From Nemertoderma westbladi (Eukaryota > Xenacoelomorpha > Nemertodermatida > Nemertodermatidae), in NCBI GenBank assembly GCA_032718475.1, contig JAUCBJ010001316.1, positions 1 to 41,776 of the forward strand: a stretch of DNA of 41,776 nt, in the 5' to 3' direction. The translations under genes were made by a program, and so were the position numbers. The notes beneath the pieces are model-generated. The model was not told where the DNA came from. It worked only from the letters and a program-made list of their open reading frames with translations, and made no database searches. Of this stretch, positions 9,081-19,363 are shown in pieces. Every line of letters begins with the position of its first letter. Position 1 is the first letter of the stretch.

Positions 9081-9299
9081 CTAGATGGAAGGCAGATTTT
9101 ACTTACGGTGTTAGTAGATATTCACGGAAAGAAGAAGTTTGGAAGTTCGGTGGCGATGAGGAAGTTGGTTGACGTGGACGACGAGAGAGTTTATCAACCG
9201 ATAGACGGAATGGTATCGGAAATTAGAAATATTGAAATATTACGCGGCGGATACGCGGAAAGTTTGTTGTCGACGATGAGCGATAACGCGGCGAAATGA
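9081..9299 (+). CDS. Hypothetical short or terminal-exon ORF
   Basis: The frame is open from just after a TAG at 9078 to a TGA at 9297-9299. The sequence is not recognised. It is fairly hydrophilic, with DVDDERVYQPIDGMVSEI in the middle, and ends STMSDNAAK. The codons are richer in CG than the AT-rich surroundings (GACGTGGACGACGAG, GCGGCGAAATGA), which gives it a coding look. The first in-frame ATG is at 9156, which would leave 47 residues; an exon entered from a splice site near 9080 would be longer. Possible poly(A) signals AATAAA follow at 9344 and about 9357. It could be the last exon of a host gene or a chance frame, so confidence is low. Confidence 0.3.
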   Translation, partial: LDGRQILLTVLVDIHGKKKFGSSVAMRKLVDVDDERVYQPIDGMVSEIRNIEILRGGYAESLLSTMSDNAAK

Positions 9300-9500
9300 C
9301 AATAATACAACTCTACAAGTGGGTTGTTGACTGATGATAACAAATAAATATTCTTAAATAAATAATATTAAATTCGAAAACAAAATAATGGTAAATGATG
9401 TTAATTGTAAATTGCAATTGAAATAATGACCTAATATATTAGTGGGGACGTATTAAATAGCAATTCGGTTAGTAAGGGAGGCCCTTGTCTCTTAAATGGG

Positions 9501-9572
9501 CCAATCAGAGCGCAGCAGCAGAAATGAAGCCCGATGATTGGCTGTTCGCGCAAAAGCGGTTACCAAGGCAAC
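9501..9572. promoter_or_regulatory. Promoter-like cluster: two CCAAT boxes, E2F-like site, X-box
   Basis: CCAATCAG at 9501-9508 and its inverted form GATTGGCT at 9535-9542 flank a G+C-richer island. These are followed by TTCGCGCAAAA at 9545-9555 (E2F-like on the - strand) and GTTACCAAGGCAAC at 9559-9572, a close match to the RFX X-box (GTNRCC-N2-RGYAAC). The arrangement resembles a compact animal, possibly bidirectional, promoter. No gene start is recognisable on either side, so the target is unknown. Confidence 0.4.
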
Positions 9573-10603
9573 TTCTCCTGTTGATTCTATATTAGAAACC
9601 CCTGTAGGCATCTTGACTAATTATGTTGAGTTGGCTGTATAACAGAAGCAGGTCTGGTGCAAAGGAAAGGGATTAGTAGAGAGGAATGCGTGATTAGTGG
9701 CGCTTCATTGTTATGATAGGGGCTGCCTGGATATAGGAAAGGGGCAAAGCGACGCCGGCTATGCCGAGAACAATGGAGGGCCGCTTGAGCATTAGCCTTG
9801 GGCGACATAGGGATTTGCTGTAGTCAAGGCCGCCTGGCGCCATTGAATAATGAAGACAAAGGGGCTGCTAACAGACGGGACCACTCATTTATAATTGCCT
9901 GGGGGGTATACGTATAGATTCACTGCCTGTTGTATCTAGTTAATGAATAATGAGGACAGAGGAGGGGCCCCCCGCCGATGAACCTAGTTGATAGTTGCCA
10001 GTAGGGAGCCGTATACCATAGCCATTATAAAGTTAAAAATAGATATTATGTCATAGTGATCTCGTTGGTAATATAAAAACTAATTAATCTAAAAATAGAA
10101 ATCAATGTATAAAGTAAAAGTAATACAAATATTTAATATAAAATAAAGTACAAATGAATAAATAAAGTAAAATAGAATACAAATAATTAATTAAAATTAG
10201 GTACAAATAAATAGATAAATTGAAAATAACAAAGTTAGAGAAGATGTTAATTTTCAGATAATACGCCCTCTAGCGGCAGACTATGGAACTGCAGGCGGTT
10301 GGATATAGGTAAGAGTAATTAGTAATCAGAGCTGTCACGGGGTGGGGGGCAGGGGCGCTTGGATACAACTATCATTAATATGCTGTTGCTTGGTTAAAGC
10401 TAATTGGGGGGTCAAAGGTCAACGATAAAGCTGTCTGGAGTAATTAGTTACCAGTAAGGGAGCTGTATACCCATAAAGTACAAATGAATAATTAATTTAG
10501 AATTAAATACGAATAAAATAAAATGCAAATAATTAATTAAAATTAAATATAAATAAATAAGTATTAATGAATAAAAGAGCTGCGGTGTCACTTATGACAC
10601 CCT
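9573..10603. other. Non-coding, AT-rich with remnant repeats
   Basis: No gene seen. The phrases AATAATGAAGACAAAGGGGC and AATAATGAGGACAGAGGAGG recur about 100 bp apart, and GGGAGCCGTATACC and GGGAGCTGTATACCC recur at about 10003 and 10458. The rest is AATAAATAAA-type sequence. Confidence 0.4.
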
Positions 10604-10910
10604 CTTGAGCCGGCTCTGCGACAGTTGGACAACACTGATTGACCCATTGTGTGTCAGGGCGCTAATCAGTCTGATTAATTAGGATAATCAATTAAACCCT
10701 AATTAGGAGTCATATGACACCTGTTAGGGTTTAATTGTACTAATTAATTGATGACACCTGTCAATTAGGGTCTAATTAGCCTAATTGGGAGGTGTCACCC
10801 AGACAGTCTGGCGCCAATGACACCCAATGACACCCATAGGGTGATAATTGGGTGTCATATGACACCCAATGGGTGTCAGTGGGGTCCAACTGTCGCAGAG
10901 CCGGCCAAGA
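10604..10910. mobile_element. MITE-like element with perfect 22-bp terminal inverted repeats
   Basis: 10609-10630 begins GCCGGCTCTGCGACAGTTGG and is the exact reverse complement of 10884-10905. The inverted repeat extends outward imperfectly by TCTTG/CAAGA, leaving a possible CCC target duplication. The interior is full of TGACACC, GGTGTCA and AATTAGGG words, including the palindrome GGGTGTCATATGACACCC, so one strand would fold extensively. There is no ORF. This is a non-autonomous DNA transposon of undetermined superfamily. Confidence 0.85.
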
Positions 10911-10920
10911 CCCTACTACT

Positions 10921-11049
10921 CCTAAATGCTCCTATATAGCCTAAATGCTCCTATATGGCCTAAATGCTCCTATATGGCCTAAATGCTCATATATGGCATA
11001 AATGCTCTTATATGGCCTAAATGCTCCTATATGGCCTAAATGCTCCTAA
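10921..11049. repeat. 19-bp minisatellite, about 7 copies
   Basis: Unit TAAATGCTCCTATATGGCC in tandem with few substitutions, directly abutting the MITE's right end. Confidence 0.9.
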
Positions 11050-11231
11050 TTTGCTCAGTCGTTCGTTAGAGGGTGAAATATCTGAAATCTGCGAATATGT
11101 ACTATAGACTAGTCTTTAGGTCGTCTTTCTGAGCCCACTGATCTTTATGCAGTTCTTCAGTCTACCGCTAAATGGCGAAATGTCTAAAAGTGAGAAAACC
11201 TTGAAATCCTTCCCCATTTATTTGTTGCTTA

Positions 11232-11283
11232 CAAGGACTACTATACTACTATACTATACTATACTGTAGTATAGTAGTCCTTG
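11232..11283. mobile_element. 52-bp palindromic insertion with 8-bp target duplication
   Basis: CAAGGACTACTATACTAC (11232-11249) is the exact reverse complement of 11266-11283, with a 16-nt loop of TATAC repeats. GTTGCTTA flanks it on both sides (11224-11231 and 11284-11291). Eight-bp duplications and termini starting CAAGG fit a hAT-type micro-element. Confidence 0.7.
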
Positions 11284-12056
11284 GTTGCTTATCCTTCAAG
11301 GTGAGACTGCAGGATATGTAAGCCTTAGACGACAAAATTTCAGTTAAGTGAAATATTTTGAGAAATAAATTTGTTGTGCTTTTGTTCTTGTTCTCTTTGA
11401 AAAAAGATTCCTCGTGTCCACTTGCATACTGTAATTGCACTAATACTCCACTCTCTGACCCACTGGACATGGACAACCATCTCTGAGTGAAGATTATGTG
11501 TGTGTGCTTTGTTCCATCTGTGTGGTGCTGATACGAGTTTCAAAGAAGGGAAGCCGAAACCCCTGGTCATATCTCGCTTGCTGCAAAATTATTCAACCGA
11601 ATAATGTTGAATCGCCGAAACAGAATCGCCGACAGAAAGACTCTCGCTGCGTGGGAATCAGAATGGGTTTCGAAAAGTAGAGCTACAGTAACTTTTGAGC
11701 CAATTCTCGCACTTAAGAACTATTATCAATTAGACATTTAGATTCAATTTATATTCAATTTAGATTTCAATTAGACATTTGGCTGTCATTTCAAGGCCTT
11801 CGATTCTGTGTCACGCCCACGCGTGTTGAGAATTCTTCAGGCATATGGGATTCCCAATATTAAGGCAGCCTCAATGTTAAAAATGGAAAGGAGCAGGTTA
11901 CAGTGACACTGTAACCGTTACCGTGACACGTTATCTTAAACAAAACAATAAACTAAACACAATATAGAACAGGTTACCGTTTTAATTTTGAGAGTAATCA
12001 GCTGTTATTTGCGTCGAATTTCCCCCGGAGAGTGATGATTTTTTATTGCGTCCAGT

Positions 12057-12080
12057 CCCCCCCCCCCCCCCCCCCTCCCC
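12057..12080. repeat. Poly-C tract
   Basis: Nineteen C, one T, four C. The tract is preceded by GCGTCCAGT, and a similar context (GCGTCCAAT then a C run) occurs at about 38050, so the tract belongs to a dispersed repeat. Its length may be unreliable in an assembly. Confidence 0.9.
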
Positions 12081-12616
12081 TATCTGTTCACGACACATCA
12101 TCAGATTTAACAATCCGCACACAGGTTACTCCAGTATTTCTGTCACTATATTTAGAAACAATTTCTGGCTTAACAATAATCTATCATCGTCATCCTCTAT
12201 AATAATGGGCCTCTTCTCACCCAACTACCAGTAAAGATACAGATTGATTAACTGATATGAGTTTATATGGAGTGACAAGCAATGATATAAAAAATATTAT
12301 TTCATAATCTTATACAGACACATATTTTACCAAACACAAAATGTGGTCAACAGAAACTATATAATCTGTAGGCTGTCTGGGTGGTTCACAAAATAATCCA
12401 ATGTTTAGTAATAAATGATACCATTCGATAAGTTCATGGTGATAAACTTATTTGCGTAATTTAACTGTCGATATTTAAGTGAAAAAATATATAATTTCAT
12501 GGGAAATAATGTATTCTAAAGATGTGGTTTCTTTAGAATATATAATAATGTTTTGTAAGAAAAGTGGGAAACTGGAGGCAAAAATAAAACTGTTTAGTTT
12601 AATTTGAATTCCAAGA

Positions 12617-12705
12617 ATAATTAATTAATTAATTATTAATAATTAATTATTAATAATTAATTAATTAATTATTAATAATTAATTAATTAATTATTAATAA
12701 ATAAA
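12617..12705. repeat. AATTAATTATTAAT palindromic AT repeat
   Basis: About 90 bp made only of A and T in alternating AATTAATTA and TAATTATTA blocks, which is strongly self-complementary. Confidence 0.9.
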
Positions 12706-13770
12706 TTTATAATGATGTTCGAGAACATTAAATAATTATCAATAATTTTAACAATACATAAAACAACGAAACTGATATTATTTACCGCATATATACAAAA
12801 TAATAAAAAGTATTATAATGTACCAAAGGGAAATAATACAGGAAAATACAGCATAGCACAATAATTATATATTAAAGGATATGCCTACCCGGTAACTGCA
12901 AAGATAAACAAGCTGGCAAGCCTGGAGGGTTCACGGTCCTCCTACTTAATCAGTACAATAATAATACGTTTTCGTTCGGGTAGGCCTATGTTTCCTTTTC
13001 ACTTGTTCCCATTGTAGGCGACCTCATGCTCATCCCACCACGACCACGACCACCAGTTACGAGTTGGGTAGGCGTCTACCGGCAACCGGTAAGTAATTAC
13101 GCGCCACACGACGTCATCCCGCCATCCGCCAACATTTATACCGGTACGGTAAGCCTACCACCTACCGGCTGGCTACCATCGCACCGTAGGTCTACCGTTC
13201 CGGTACTGGTACCATATGCATCTGAACGACTGGACGGTTAATCTCATAGCATAGCTGCATAGGCCTACCGGTAGTCAGTGCGAAGTCGCCTGCGAACATG
13301 GCGAAATATTATATTCACTGCTAGGGCTAGGCTAGGACCTACCAGCCTACTGCTGTACTGACCTATGACAGTATGAAGATAGGCAGATAGGCCTACAGTG
13401 GTCAGGTAGTACCGGTCCGGTATGCCTACTACAGGCAGACAATCAGACAGTACTAGCAGTGCTAATTAATTACCTTAATTAAATCTTCAATTAGGTCATA
13501 ATGTAGGTCCAAATTTAAAAATCGGCCTCCGTTAATCGATTTAGAAATAATTCAGGTACCTCCATGCCAAATATCAGAATCATTCATTGCGTTCCCTGTG
13601 ACAAGATAGCTTTTTTATTAAACCATGCGAAAACACGCAAATATAGCGCTCACATCGCACAAATACCATCTCGACACCCAATTTTTTGTATGAGCCTTCG
13701 CCATCCCTATATCTAACTTTTGTCCAAATTTTGTTTCGATTGATTAATAAATAACTGAGATATCGCTCTG

Positions 13771-13809
13771 GACACACACACACACTAACACACACACACA
13801 CACACACAC
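13771..13809. repeat. (CA)n microsatellite
   Basis: Two CA runs separated by CTAA. The apparent cysteine/valine-rich ORF on the - strand here is an artefact of the repeat. Confidence 0.95.
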
Positions 13810-14240
13810 CTATACGGGTTAACTATGGATTCTGTGGACAAGCTCACAACCAAGGGATCTGTGGACGTACTTATTTATTAAATATCTAGAGAACTATCCA
13901 ATGAAAATCCTTCAAATTTTCAAATTAGCTTCCTAATAAGTAATGGGAAATGTTTACTTTTCAAAATTTAAAATTTTTCCAATATTTCAAAAATCATTTT
14001 TTTACATTCACTGTGCGGACATTGCTTTTGGTGACGTCATAATTATGTGTGTTGTGCCTGAGTGTGTTTAGTGATGTCCACAAACCCCAACTGGGGTCAA
14101 GACACATACGAAAATTAATGTCCACATTCCACAACTAGTGTAACACATACAGTATATGGGAAAGGAAACTGAAATGCTTTGTTTTTATGCAACTTCATGG
14201 ATATGATTCTAGTAATTGGATTACTTCCAGGTCAGTCCAT

Positions 14241-15045
14241 AGAGATAATGTTCTTTTATTGTTTTTATACACTCGTGAATAATTATTGTAAAAGTTAATA
14301 TTTTCCTATTAGTTACCTAAGGACTATTTGTGGTACAAGTTTCCTTAGTTCACTCAGTTACTATAACAATGGGTTATCATTTAGTCGATAGCGATAGCGT
14401 TGAACAATCCCGCCTGTAAAGCAATGCATACAAGTTAGCATGTAGCAATTTGTTTTGAAAATACTTTGCAGTCTCAAGAAATATACCGTAATACTGCCAT
14501 CACTGCTCAAAATATTATTTTTTTCTGCGGGAAGACTAATTATCTTTAGGTTGTATATCAAATAGAGTGGCGCACAACAATTAATGATATAACTCTTATC
14601 ATTCAATTATATTAATTATGAATTGTATGCCTTAAAATTATTTGGACCCTTCTACAGTACTTATTATAAGAGCAATAGACGCTAAGAATAGGCCTTATAT
14701 AATAATTTAACGAAAACACACCATTCTAAATACTGCCCCTTGCGCACATCTGGGGACATTAGTTTTTGTATTGTTTTTCTGCAGGCCATACGGTATGTAG
14801 TTGCAATGGACATTAAGAAAATTTTTTATATATTGACGAAAACACACCGTTCTAAATACTTCCCCTTGCGCATATCTGGGGACATTAGTTTTTGTAGTGC
14901 TGGGAGTATTATACTGTATTAGGTCCTACGTTTAGTTGCAATGAATGTTAAGAATATTTAATATATTAGCAAAAACATACCATTGAAAATACTGTCCTTT
15001 ACGCACATCTGGGGACATTGGTTTTTGTATAGGTGAGTCCTATAT
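14241..15045. repeat. Left arm of a large inverted (fold-back) repeat
   Basis: Inverted relative to 21337-22281. The outer part (ACACTCGTGAATAATT through GTCGATAGC) is single-copy. The inner part is about three copies of a ~120 bp subrepeat containing CGAAAACACACCATTCTAAA, GCGCACATCTGGGGACATTA and AGTTGCAATGGACATTAAGA. Confidence 0.85.
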
Positions 15046-15081
15046 ATGTCCTGGAATATAGTGTCGTCATTCAGGTCCCTG

Positions 15082-15106
15082 CCCCCCCCCCCCCCCCCCC
15101 CCCCCC
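15082..15106. repeat. Poly-C tract (25 C)
   Basis: An uninterrupted run between TGAATG-type fold-back arm sequence and AGGGTTTAGGGTTT. Confidence 0.95.
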
Positions 15107-15205
15107 AGGGTTTAGGGTTTTTTCTAAATATGTTAGGGAAATTTATAAATGAAAATAGCGACTTCTAAATTTTTATACTTGTTTAGAAATTGGTCACATA
15201 GAGAC

Positions 15206-15426
15206 TGTTAGGCGACCGTGTAGTGGTCGGTAACAATGTTCAGTAGGCCACTGTCTGTACGTGACAGCAATGTAGGCCTGTCTGTCTGTGGTGTAAGAAA
15301 CAAGATGTATGACATATGACAGTCTGTACTTCTATTCTGACAGTCTACTGTAATTATGTTACACAGTAAGCTGCACGGTACAAAGGTGCTATATTATGTT
15401 AGGTCCTCATTCCTAGTATCCTAACA
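15206..15426 (-). repeat. 3' LTR of the Ty3/Gypsy element (221 bp)
   Basis: Begins TGTTAGGCGACC and ends GTATCCTAACA in + orientation, with short inverted TGTTAG/CTAACA ends. It aligns with 19225-19352 over its outer ~129 bp with one clear substitution plus about 1 bp of length difference, implying a young insertion. Confidence 0.92.
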
Positions 15427-15578
15427 TCACCCCCACACAAAATGATTTGTTATACTGTATGTATAATAAAGTTTTGAATTATGGGTACTCTACGTATCTC
15501 GAGTTTATCCACACATATAATTCTTCAACCAGTATATGTTGTTATATTTAGTTCGAGTTCGTATAATTATTGAATTCA

Positions 15579-18500
15579 TCAAACAGTATATTGTTTCCCA
15601 CTTCGCAATGTTTTTATTACTTGACCTTGACCTTGAGTCTGTCCCGGTTCCCGCGTTGCTGGATACTGAGATTGTCCCTGCGAAATAGGATCAACTGAAG
15701 TACCTTCCTGTGTGGATCCTTGGGTCGGTTCCATGATGTCACCACGTCCTGTTGCTAGTGGTAGACCGCCGGTTGGTACTCTTTTACCACTTCCGACACT
15801 GGGACCTGCTCCAGCGTGACGGCTCATCGTAGTAGTTGGATTCGAATTGGTAATGGATGTGGTACCTTCTTTGTCATTCCATGGGTTGTATCGACTCCTT
15901 ATTTGGTTAACATTGCGTTTGACCAAAATATCACCAACTTTAACCATGTATACTCGCGATCCAATCCTTTTTATTATTCGTCCCGGGAGCCACTTTACAA
16001 TTATTTGCCCCCTACCCGGTCGACTATAGTTTTTTATCCAGACCGCTTCACCGATCTCGAATTTTCCACTTGTTTCGTCGCTTTTGTTACTCGTCACTGG
16101 ATATTCCAATAACCGTTCTAACCGAGTCTTTGTAGGATATTGGAAAATTGATTCGTTCGGGGTTTTTCCTCTTGGTGTGTACAGTGAATTTCTATCCTGC
16201 ATTAGGAAATTACTGATCTTATCTTGTATAGTATCGTTTTCGATACTGAACTTTTGTTTCTTCATCGAGTTCTTTATACTTTGCACAGTTCTTTCAGCAG
16301 CACCATTTGAAGTTGGTGAATAGAATGCGGAACTCCAATGAGTTATACCGTTGTCTGTAAAGAAACTTTCTATTTCTGTTGAAATGAACTGTGGTCCATT
16401 ATCACTAAATATTATCGCCGGAATTCCTGTAAATGCAAACATATTTTTCATTTCTGTTATAATTGTAGAAGACTTTGCATTCTTTAATACTCTGGCATCT
16501 TTCCAACCAGAATACGTATCAACCATACCTAAAATCGTATGTTCTTCGAAATCTGCTAAATCTGTGTGAATTCGTTCAAATGCTGCCTTAGCTGTTGGTA
16601 ATGACACATATTCTTGAGGTGGACTGTTGGCGAATTGTTGACATGGTGTACACTCTTTGATGAATAACTTTATATCATCTACTATACCAGGCCACCAACA
16701 GATGTCTGCTGCTTTTGTGAGCATTCTTCTTTCTCCGATGTGTGCGGAATGTAGTTCCTTCATTACATGTGCCTGTAAGCTGGATGGTATTATAATTCGA
16801 TTGCCACGCATAATTATTCCTTCTTTGATTGTAAGTTCAAATTCAATAGCTTTGTAATGACGTAACTCAGGATTATTTGTTTGTATCTTTTCGCCATATT
16901 CGACTGTGCGTTTCAAATGACGTAATCCCGGATCAGCCTCAGTAGCATCTTGTAATCCTTGTTTGGTTAAAGGAATGTCTACTATGTTTTGTTCCTGTTG
17001 TAAGTCCATAGCTCGAATGTCTATATCTGATTTATCCTTGTAAATATTATCTTTGGTTGCAGGTGTAAGTCTTGATAATGCATCAGCAATATTCTCTTCT
17101 GAACTAATAGCTGTAACTGTGTAGTTATGAGCTGCTAGCTCAACAGCCCAGTGTTGTAACCTTGAAACAGTCGTAGCAGGAAGCGCTTTTAATGGACCAA
17201 ATATTCGTTTGAGTGGTCTGTTATCGGTAACGATTGTAAACTTATGACCGATTAAGAATTGCTGGAATTTTCTTGTACCAAACATTATAGCAAGTGCTTC
17301 CCTGTCGAGCTGGCTATATTTTCTCTGATGCGTATCAAGTGTAGCTGATGCAAAAGCAACTGGTGTGAATTCACTTTTCTCATTAATCTGCCCCAATATG
17401 GCAGATACAGCCTTTTCAGACGCATCGGTGATTAATTCCGTTTTCATCGATGGATTAAAGTGAACCAGTAGTGTACAATTCGATATGGCCTCCTTCACAT
17501 TATTGTATGCATTGTTGGCTTCTTTTGACCATTCAAATGGTGTATCTTTCTGTAGTAATTTGTACAATGGGTTGGATATCTCCGCGTATTTGTGTACATA
17601 CTTCCGTAAGTAATTCATAAAACCCAATGCACTTTGTAATTCTTTCTTTGTGGATGGAGGTTTCATATCCCTGACTGCTTGTACCTTCTTTGGATCTGGC
17701 AAAAATCCTTTGCTTGTAATTATATGCCCACAGAATTCCACTTCTGACTTCACAAATGAACATTTCTTCATTCCTATAGTAAGTCCAGCTTCCCTGAGTG
17801 CTGTAAACACTGTCTGGAGATCCCGTAAGTGCTCTTCCATATTGTTAGAAGCTATTAGAAACTCGTCCATGTATGATACTGAAATGTATTTGCTCAATGT
17901 ACAATGAACAACTTTAAGACATTTGGCTGCAGCGGGAGTGATTCCATATGGCAACCTTGTAGGTTTTAACAATCCTAATGGTGTCGCTAATGTAAGCAGC
18001 GCTTGGCTTTCTTTATCGATTGGCAATTGGTTGTAAGCTTGTGCCATATCCAACTTCGTAAAAATTGTCTTGCCCTGCAGTTTGGCGGACATTTCCTCTT
18101 GAGACATTAAAGGGAAATAATCTTCTATGAGGTACTGATTTACAGTGCTCTTATAGTCCCCACAGATTCTGACGGATCCATCGTTTTTAGGCATAATTAC
18201 TAATGGTGTAGCCCAATCAATGTTTTCTCCCTCATCTGTATGTACTAGACGTCCTTCTTTTATGTCAATCTTTAATTGTTCTATGACTTTATCCTTGTAT
18301 GCATGTGGGACTGATCTTGAATGAAGGAATTTGGGATTTGTGTTTGATGTTTTGATCCTAATTTGTAAAGGTTCTCCCTTATAACATCCCACACCAGTTA
18401 GAACCTCTGTAAATTCTTGTAACATGGTTTGTAACCGATATGGTAAATCTTTCGTGTCGAACTGAGTATTTTGGGTTTTAATATCCTGTTGTAACAACTC

Positions 18501-19241
18501 ATCAATACTAGTTCCGCGGTGCACTAAATGTTGTAGCCAATATAGACCAAATAATGGTGAATTTTCGGTTTCACTCTCCTCTGCAATAATTAGCGGCATA
18601 TTTTCTAACTTTGCCACATTTGTACCTGGGAATTCAACCACAACGTAAATGACTCCCTTGATCCTGGCAGTTCCTTTGCAGTATCCACGTAATTTTGAAG
18701 GACAATCATGTAATTGTATATCTTGGAACTGTTCAATGTATTTGTTGTATGGTAATATGCTATGCTTAGCACCAGGATCGAATTCCATTTGTATTTTCTT
18801 ATTATTTATAAGAATATCTAGTTGAATCGAATTAACTTTGGGTAAAGTCACTGTATTAATCTCAACTTCATTGCCTAAATCTTGTAAAATATCTGTATGT
18901 TTCATGAATAAATCGTCATTGTGCTCTCCTTCATCTATGTCAACCATTCCAACTGAGCCTCTTTGACTGTTTGGCTTAAACTGATTAGATCCGGTTGCAT
19001 TACGTTTTTTAAAACATGCCGTTTCAACATGTCCCTTAGCTTTGCAATATCGGCATATGATATGTTCTGGCATTCTGCATTCTGTAATTTTATGGCCTTG
19101 TTTTCCACAACGGTAGCAAGTAATCTGCCTACTTTGACTAACCTGCCGTGGTTGTGAAGTATATGAACTTGAACTACCTCTGCTAGTTCCTCCACGGTAT
19201 CCTACACGACCCCGGCTGTTTCCAAACAAGATGTATAACAT
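15579..19241 (-). CDS. pol: Ty3/Gypsy Pol polyprotein (protease-RT-RNase H-integrase)
   Basis: A 1220-residue uninterrupted ORF. In order: two CCHC zinc knuckles (C42/C45/H50/C55 and C63/C66/H71/C76) from nucleocapsid; an aspartic protease segment around FDPGAKHSIL (154-163); reverse transcriptase with FTKLDMAQAYNQL (D398) and the active-site box as YMDE (457-460); RNase H (D605, E647, D672); and integrase with H830/H833/C863/C866 and the D893-D946-E982 core, spaced D,D(35)E. It most resembles the Mag/K02A2.6-like lineage. Two catalytic motifs are altered: the protease has DPG where DTG or DSG is expected, and RT has D-E instead of D-D. The first residues (MLYILFG) are read from LTR sequence joined to the zinc-knuckle region, so the start is a by-product of the deletion. 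The element is probably non-autonomous or dead despite the long open frame. Confidence 0.93.
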   Translation of the reverse strand: MLYILFGNSRGRVGYRGGTSRGSSSSYTSQPRQVSQSRQITCYRCGKQGHKITECRMPEHIICRYCKAKGHVETACFKKRNATGSNQFKPNSQRGSVGMVDIDEGEHNDDLFMKHTDILQDLGNEVEINTVTLPKVNSIQLDILINNKKIQMEFDPGAKHSILPYNKYIEQFQDIQLHDCPSKLRGYCKGTARIKGVIYVVVEFPGTNVAKLENMPLIIAEESETENSPLFGLYWLQHLVHRGTSIDELLQQDIKTQNTQFDTKDLPYRLQTMLQEFTEVLTGVGCYKGEPLQIRIKTSNTNPKFLHSRSVPHAYKDKVIEQLKIDIKEGRLVHTDEGENIDWATPLVIMPKNDGSVRICGDYKSTVNQYLIEDYFPLMSQEEMSAKLQGKTIFTKLDMAQAYNQLPIDKESQALLTLATPLGLLKPTRLPYGITPAAAKCLKVVHCTLSKYISVSYMDEFLIASNNMEEHLRDLQTVFTALREAGLTIGMKKCSFVKSEVEFCGHIITSKGFLPDPKKVQAVRDMKPPSTKKELQSALGFMNYLRKYVHKYAEISNPLYKLLQKDTPFEWSKEANNAYNNVKEAISNCTLLVHFNPSMKTELITDASEKAVSAILGQINEKSEFTPVAFASATLDTHQRKYSQLDREALAIMFGTRKFQQFLIGHKFTIVTDNRPLKRIFGPLKALPATTVSRLQHWAVELAAHNYTVTAISSEENIADALSRLTPATKDNIYKDKSDIDIRAMDLQQEQNIVDIPLTKQGLQDATEADPGLRHLKRTVEYGEKIQTNNPELRHYKAIEFELTIKEGIIMRGNRIIIPSSLQAHVMKELHSAHIGERRMLTKAADICWWPGIVDDIKLFIKECTPCQQFANSPPQEYVSLPTAKAAFERIHTDLADFEEHTILGMVDTYSGWKDARVLKNAKSSTIITEMKNMFAFTGIPAIIFSDNGPQFISTEIESFFTDNGITHWSSAFYSPTSNGAAERTVQSIKNSMKKQKFSIENDTIQDKISNFLMQDRNSLYTPRGKTPNESIFQYPTKTRLERLLEYPVTSNKSDETSGKFEIGEAVWIKNYSRPGRGQIIVKWLPGRIIKRIGSRVYMVKVGDILVKRNVNQIRSRYNPWNDKEGTTSITNSNPTTTMSRHAGAGPSVGSGKRVPTGGLPLATGRGDIMEPTQGSTQEGTSVDPISQGQSQYPATREPGQTQGQGQVIKTLRSGKQYTV

Positions 19242-19352
19242 ATGACAGTCTGTACTTCTATTCTGACAGTCTACTGTAATTATGTTACACAGTAAGCTGC
19301 ACGGTACAAAGGTGCTATATTATGTTAGGTCCTCATTCCTAGTATCCTAACA
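19225..19352 (-). repeat. Truncated 5' LTR
   Basis: Matches 15298-15426. The match stops at AAACAAG, and beyond it the sequence is Pol/nucleocapsid coding. The remaining ~92 bp of the LTR is gone. Confidence 0.9.
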
Positions 19353-19363
19353 GAGACTAACCA

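Larger units (their letters stand above)
11292..13770. other. Non-coding stretch
   Basis: No supportable gene. It holds one arm (11943-11961, AAACAAAACAATAAACTA) of the dispersed TIR family also seen at 35.8, 37.7-38.0 and 41.3 kb, a C tract, an AT palindrome, and from about 12880 to 13450 many TACCGGTA and TAGGCCTAC words. Confidence 0.4.
15206..19352 (-). mobile_element. Ty3/Gypsy LTR retrotransposon, gag-deleted
   Basis: Bounded by TGTTAG...CTAACA ends and a perfect 5-bp target duplication GAGAC (15201-15205 and 19353-19357), which shows a genuine insertion. Transcription sense is the - strand. The 3' LTR (15206-15426) is whole, and a purine-rich GGGGGTGA lies just inside it (- strand). 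The 5' side keeps only the outer ~128 bp of LTR, fused directly to the nucleocapsid zinc-knuckle region. The rest of the LTR, the primer-binding site and the capsid coding are missing. Confidence 0.93.

Noticed and set aside
13026-13241. 71-codon proline-rich frame
   Set aside because: Built from TACCGGTA/CCACC-rich repeat sequence with no domain and no conserved pattern.
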